From Hyphomicrobium_A sp963745205 (GTDB lineage Bacteria; Pseudomonadota; Alphaproteobacteria; Rhizobiales; Hyphomicrobiaceae), in NCBI GenBank assembly GCA_963745205.1, contig CAVUWX010000006.1, forward strand, positions 48,183 to 112,182: a DNA stretch of 64,000 nt, in the 5' to 3' direction. The notes beneath the pieces were generated by a model. The model did no database searches, was not told the origin of the DNA, and saw only the letters and a list, made by a program, of their open reading frames with translations. The position numbers and the translations under genes were made by a program. Shown piece by piece: positions 62,664 to 64,000 of this stretch; the first letter of the stretch is position 1; every line of letters begins with the position of its first letter.

Positions 62664-63593
62664 TCAATCTCGGTGCTGACGCATCAGCTGCACAAGGGCC
62701 TCTTTGGTGTCGGGTTGGGGGCGCCAGCCGGTGGCCAGTAGCTTGCCGGGATCTACCATAAGAGAGCCACCGAGCCGCTGCCAGATGTCGCTACGCCCAG
62801 CCAACTGCAATGCCGTAGCAAACCAGGTTGGCGGCACGGCAAATAGGTTAGCCGGGCGGCCGGCACCCACACGTAGAGCCGCCACGATCTCGGCGAGCGT
62901 GACCGGCCTTGGATCGGCCACAAGGTAGGTCTCGTTGGTTGCCGCCCCCGAGTTGAGAGCGAACACGATGGCTCGGATGAGACTTTCGAGGCTTACCATC
63001 GAACGCAGGTTTTTGAACGATGCGAGTGGTAAAGGCCACGGAGAAGCGGCCAGCCGCAGCAGGCTCGCAAAATTGCCTTTTGCACCCGCGCCGTAAACCA
63101 ACGCCGGCCGCAGAATCGTATAAGGCGCGCCGCAGGCACTCACGGCGCGTTCGGCCGCAAGCTTGGCTTTGCCATAAATCTCGGTCGGTTCGGGCGGATC
63201 GACTTCCCGCAATACATGCGCGGCGGATGGGCCACTTTGAGCGCGTACCGAGGACAGGAAAACCAATCGACGCACGTTCTTGCTCGCACATGCGTGCGCC
63301 AAGCTGGCAGTCGCAGCACGGATGACGCGATCATAGTCTGCGGGATCGGGCTTTCGTCCGATATGCGCGATCCCAGCAAGGTGCACAACGGCATCGACTT
63401 CGGCGAGCAGCGGTTCCCAGGCGATCGGTGCCCGGAAATCTGGAACCGCGACGGCCTCGACGCCATCAGGAAAGGATGCCCGGTCAGGATGGCGCGTCGC
63501 TGCTCGCACCCGCATGCCAGCACTTGCTAAAGCTCTAACGAGGGCTGATCCGACAAAGCCGGAGGCCCCCGTCACCAGGACAAGCTTATTCAT
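62664..63593 (-). CDS. NAD-dependent epimerase/reductase of nucleotide sugars
   Basis: 309 residues, extended SDR: VLVTGASGFVGSALVRALAS, VDAVVHLAGIAHIGRKPDPA, VRRLVFLSSVRAQSGPSAAH, PTEIYGKAKLAAERAVSA (YxxxK), YTILRPALVYGAGAKGNFAS. The compact form with LRPALVYG and PGKLLATGWRPQ resembles the UDP-4-keto-sugar reductases (WbpV/WbpK-like) found next to WecA/WbpL-type transferases. Overlaps the upstream GT4 gene by four bases (ATGA), so translationally coupled. Confidence 0.88.
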   Translation of the reverse strand: MNKLVLVTGASGFVGSALVRALASAGMRVRAATRHPDRASFPDGVEAVAVPDFRAPIAWEPLLAEVDAVVHLAGIAHIGRKPDPADYDRVIRAATASLAHACASKNVRRLVFLSSVRAQSGPSAAHVLREVDPPEPTEIYGKAKLAAERAVSACGAPYTILRPALVYGAGAKGNFASLLRLAASPWPLPLASFKNLRSMVSLESLIRAIVFALNSGAATNETYLVADPRPVTLAEIVAALRVGAGRPANLFAVPPTWFATALQLAGRSDIWQRLGGSLMVDPGKLLATGWRPQPDTKEALVQLMRQHRD

Positions 63594-64000
63594 GGACGTC
63601 TCGCGAAGCTCGCCATGAGCCAGCCGACCAGAACCATCCCGACCGCGACCTCGGAAGCCTTTCCCACCGGCGAAGTGGTGACGACACTCATCGCCGCCAA
63701 CGCTACGAGAGCGCAATTGACGCCAAAGACCCTTCCGACGATTTCCATAGTGCTAAAGCCATTGTCGCGGGCTCGCTGATAAAAGTGGGTGCGATGCGCT
63801 TCCCACACGCTTTCGCGCGCGAAAAGGCGCCGCACAAGGGTTACTGTCGCGTCAGCCACAAAATAAAGCGGCAACAAAAAGGCCGCTGCCACGTGTCCCG
63901 AGCGAGCCACTTGAAGCAGCAGCCAACCTACCAGGAGCCCGATCGGAAGACTTCCTACGTCCCCAAGGAAAAGCTGCGCAACAGGTCGGTTGAACGGTGC
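63590..64000 (-). CDS. GT4-type polyprenyl-phosphate sugar-1-phosphate transferase (WecA/WbpL family), C-terminal part
   Basis: 137 residues, cut by the window edge. FLGDVGSLPIGLLVGWLLLQ is the conserved D-rich loop and following helix of the MraY/WecA family, then LLPLYFVADATVTLVRRLFA and WEAHRTHFYQRARDNG (HxxH-like basic loop before the final helices), as in WbpL/WecA. Transfers a sugar phosphate from a UDP-sugar to undecaprenyl phosphate to start O-antigen or exopolysaccharide units. Coupled to the epimerase gene. Confidence 0.9.
   Translation of the reverse strand, partial: APFNRPVAQLFLGDVGSLPIGLLVGWLLLQVARSGHVAAAFLLPLYFVADATVTLVRRLFARESVWEAHRTHFYQRARDNGFSTMEIVGRVFGVNCALVALAAMSVVTTSPVGKASEVAVGMVLVGWLMASFARRP

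Noticed and set aside
1..64000. CRISPR arrays, tRNA/rRNA genes, insertion sequences, integrases, phage genes
   Set aside because: No regularly spaced repeats, cloverleaf-like segments with a typical T-loop, transposase/integrase motifs or phage structural proteins were seen in either strand.

Overview
High-GC DNA, densely packed on both strands, with a gene set and gene order typical of the alphaproteobacterial order Hyphomicrobiales (Hyphomicrobiaceae-like). Pointers are the dxs / xseB / histone-deacetylase-family cluster, the DUF1192 and DUF1465 (RcdA) proteins beside a cysteine-free L31, a NadQ-type regulator next to nadABC, a TIGR02301 protein and a GT21 glycosyltransferase. This is from remembered family knowledge; no search was run. 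No tRNA, rRNA, CRISPR array, insertion sequence or prophage gene was recognised.

Layout. 1-5.9 kb: 5' half of dxs, xseB, histone-deacetylase-like hydrolase, Sua5/TsaC. 6-16.3 kb: FAD-linked dehydrogenase, HMCES/YedK, LysE exporter, L,D-transpeptidase, dihydroorotase-like protein, ygfZ-tag-HD operon. 15.1-20.2 kb: NAD synthesis block, a NadQ-like regulator followed by nadA-nadB-nadC with palindromic operator candidates. 20.5-29.6 kb: pyruvate phosphate dikinase, M20 peptidase, patatin with 3-hydroxybutyrate dehydrogenase, RNase T2, several hypotheticals. 30.1-33.1 kb: two tandem near-identical porin genes. 33.5-41 kb: pteridine-reductase-like SDR, two tandem glucosaminidases, GT21, quinone oxidoreductase. 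41.1-44.6 kb: DUF1192, a strong small-RNA candidate with a CtrA-like box, rcdA, rpmE, MsbA-like ABC exporter. 44.8-51.6 kb: coiled-coil membrane protein, MotB/MotA-like pair, inositol monophosphatase, ThiE-like and Sel1-repeat proteins, HdeD. 51.6-56.9 kb: HbpS/GlcG-like, class I aldolase, CHRD protein, CYTH-like protein, threonine-to-glycine pair (tdh-kbl). 56.9-64 kb: nucleotide-sugar epimerases, SIS isomerase, decayed cysN with surviving cysC, lipoprotein, O-antigen ligase and a GT4 sugar-phosphate transferase cut by the window edge, i.e. a surface-polysaccharide region.

The dominant oddity is frameshifts. About a dozen otherwise well-conserved genes (nadB, ppdK, M20 peptidase, both porins, first glucosaminidase, qor, tdh, UDP-sugar epimerase, O-antigen ligase and others) are split, mostly by what reads as one extra base. 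This looks like insertion-biased sequencing or assembly error rather than biology, though the cysN remnant and the fragment near 1.4 kb look like true pseudogenes. Best biological leads: the sRNA/CtrA-box/rcdA locus, the NadQ operators, the duplicated porins that share disruptions, and the MotAB-like pair.
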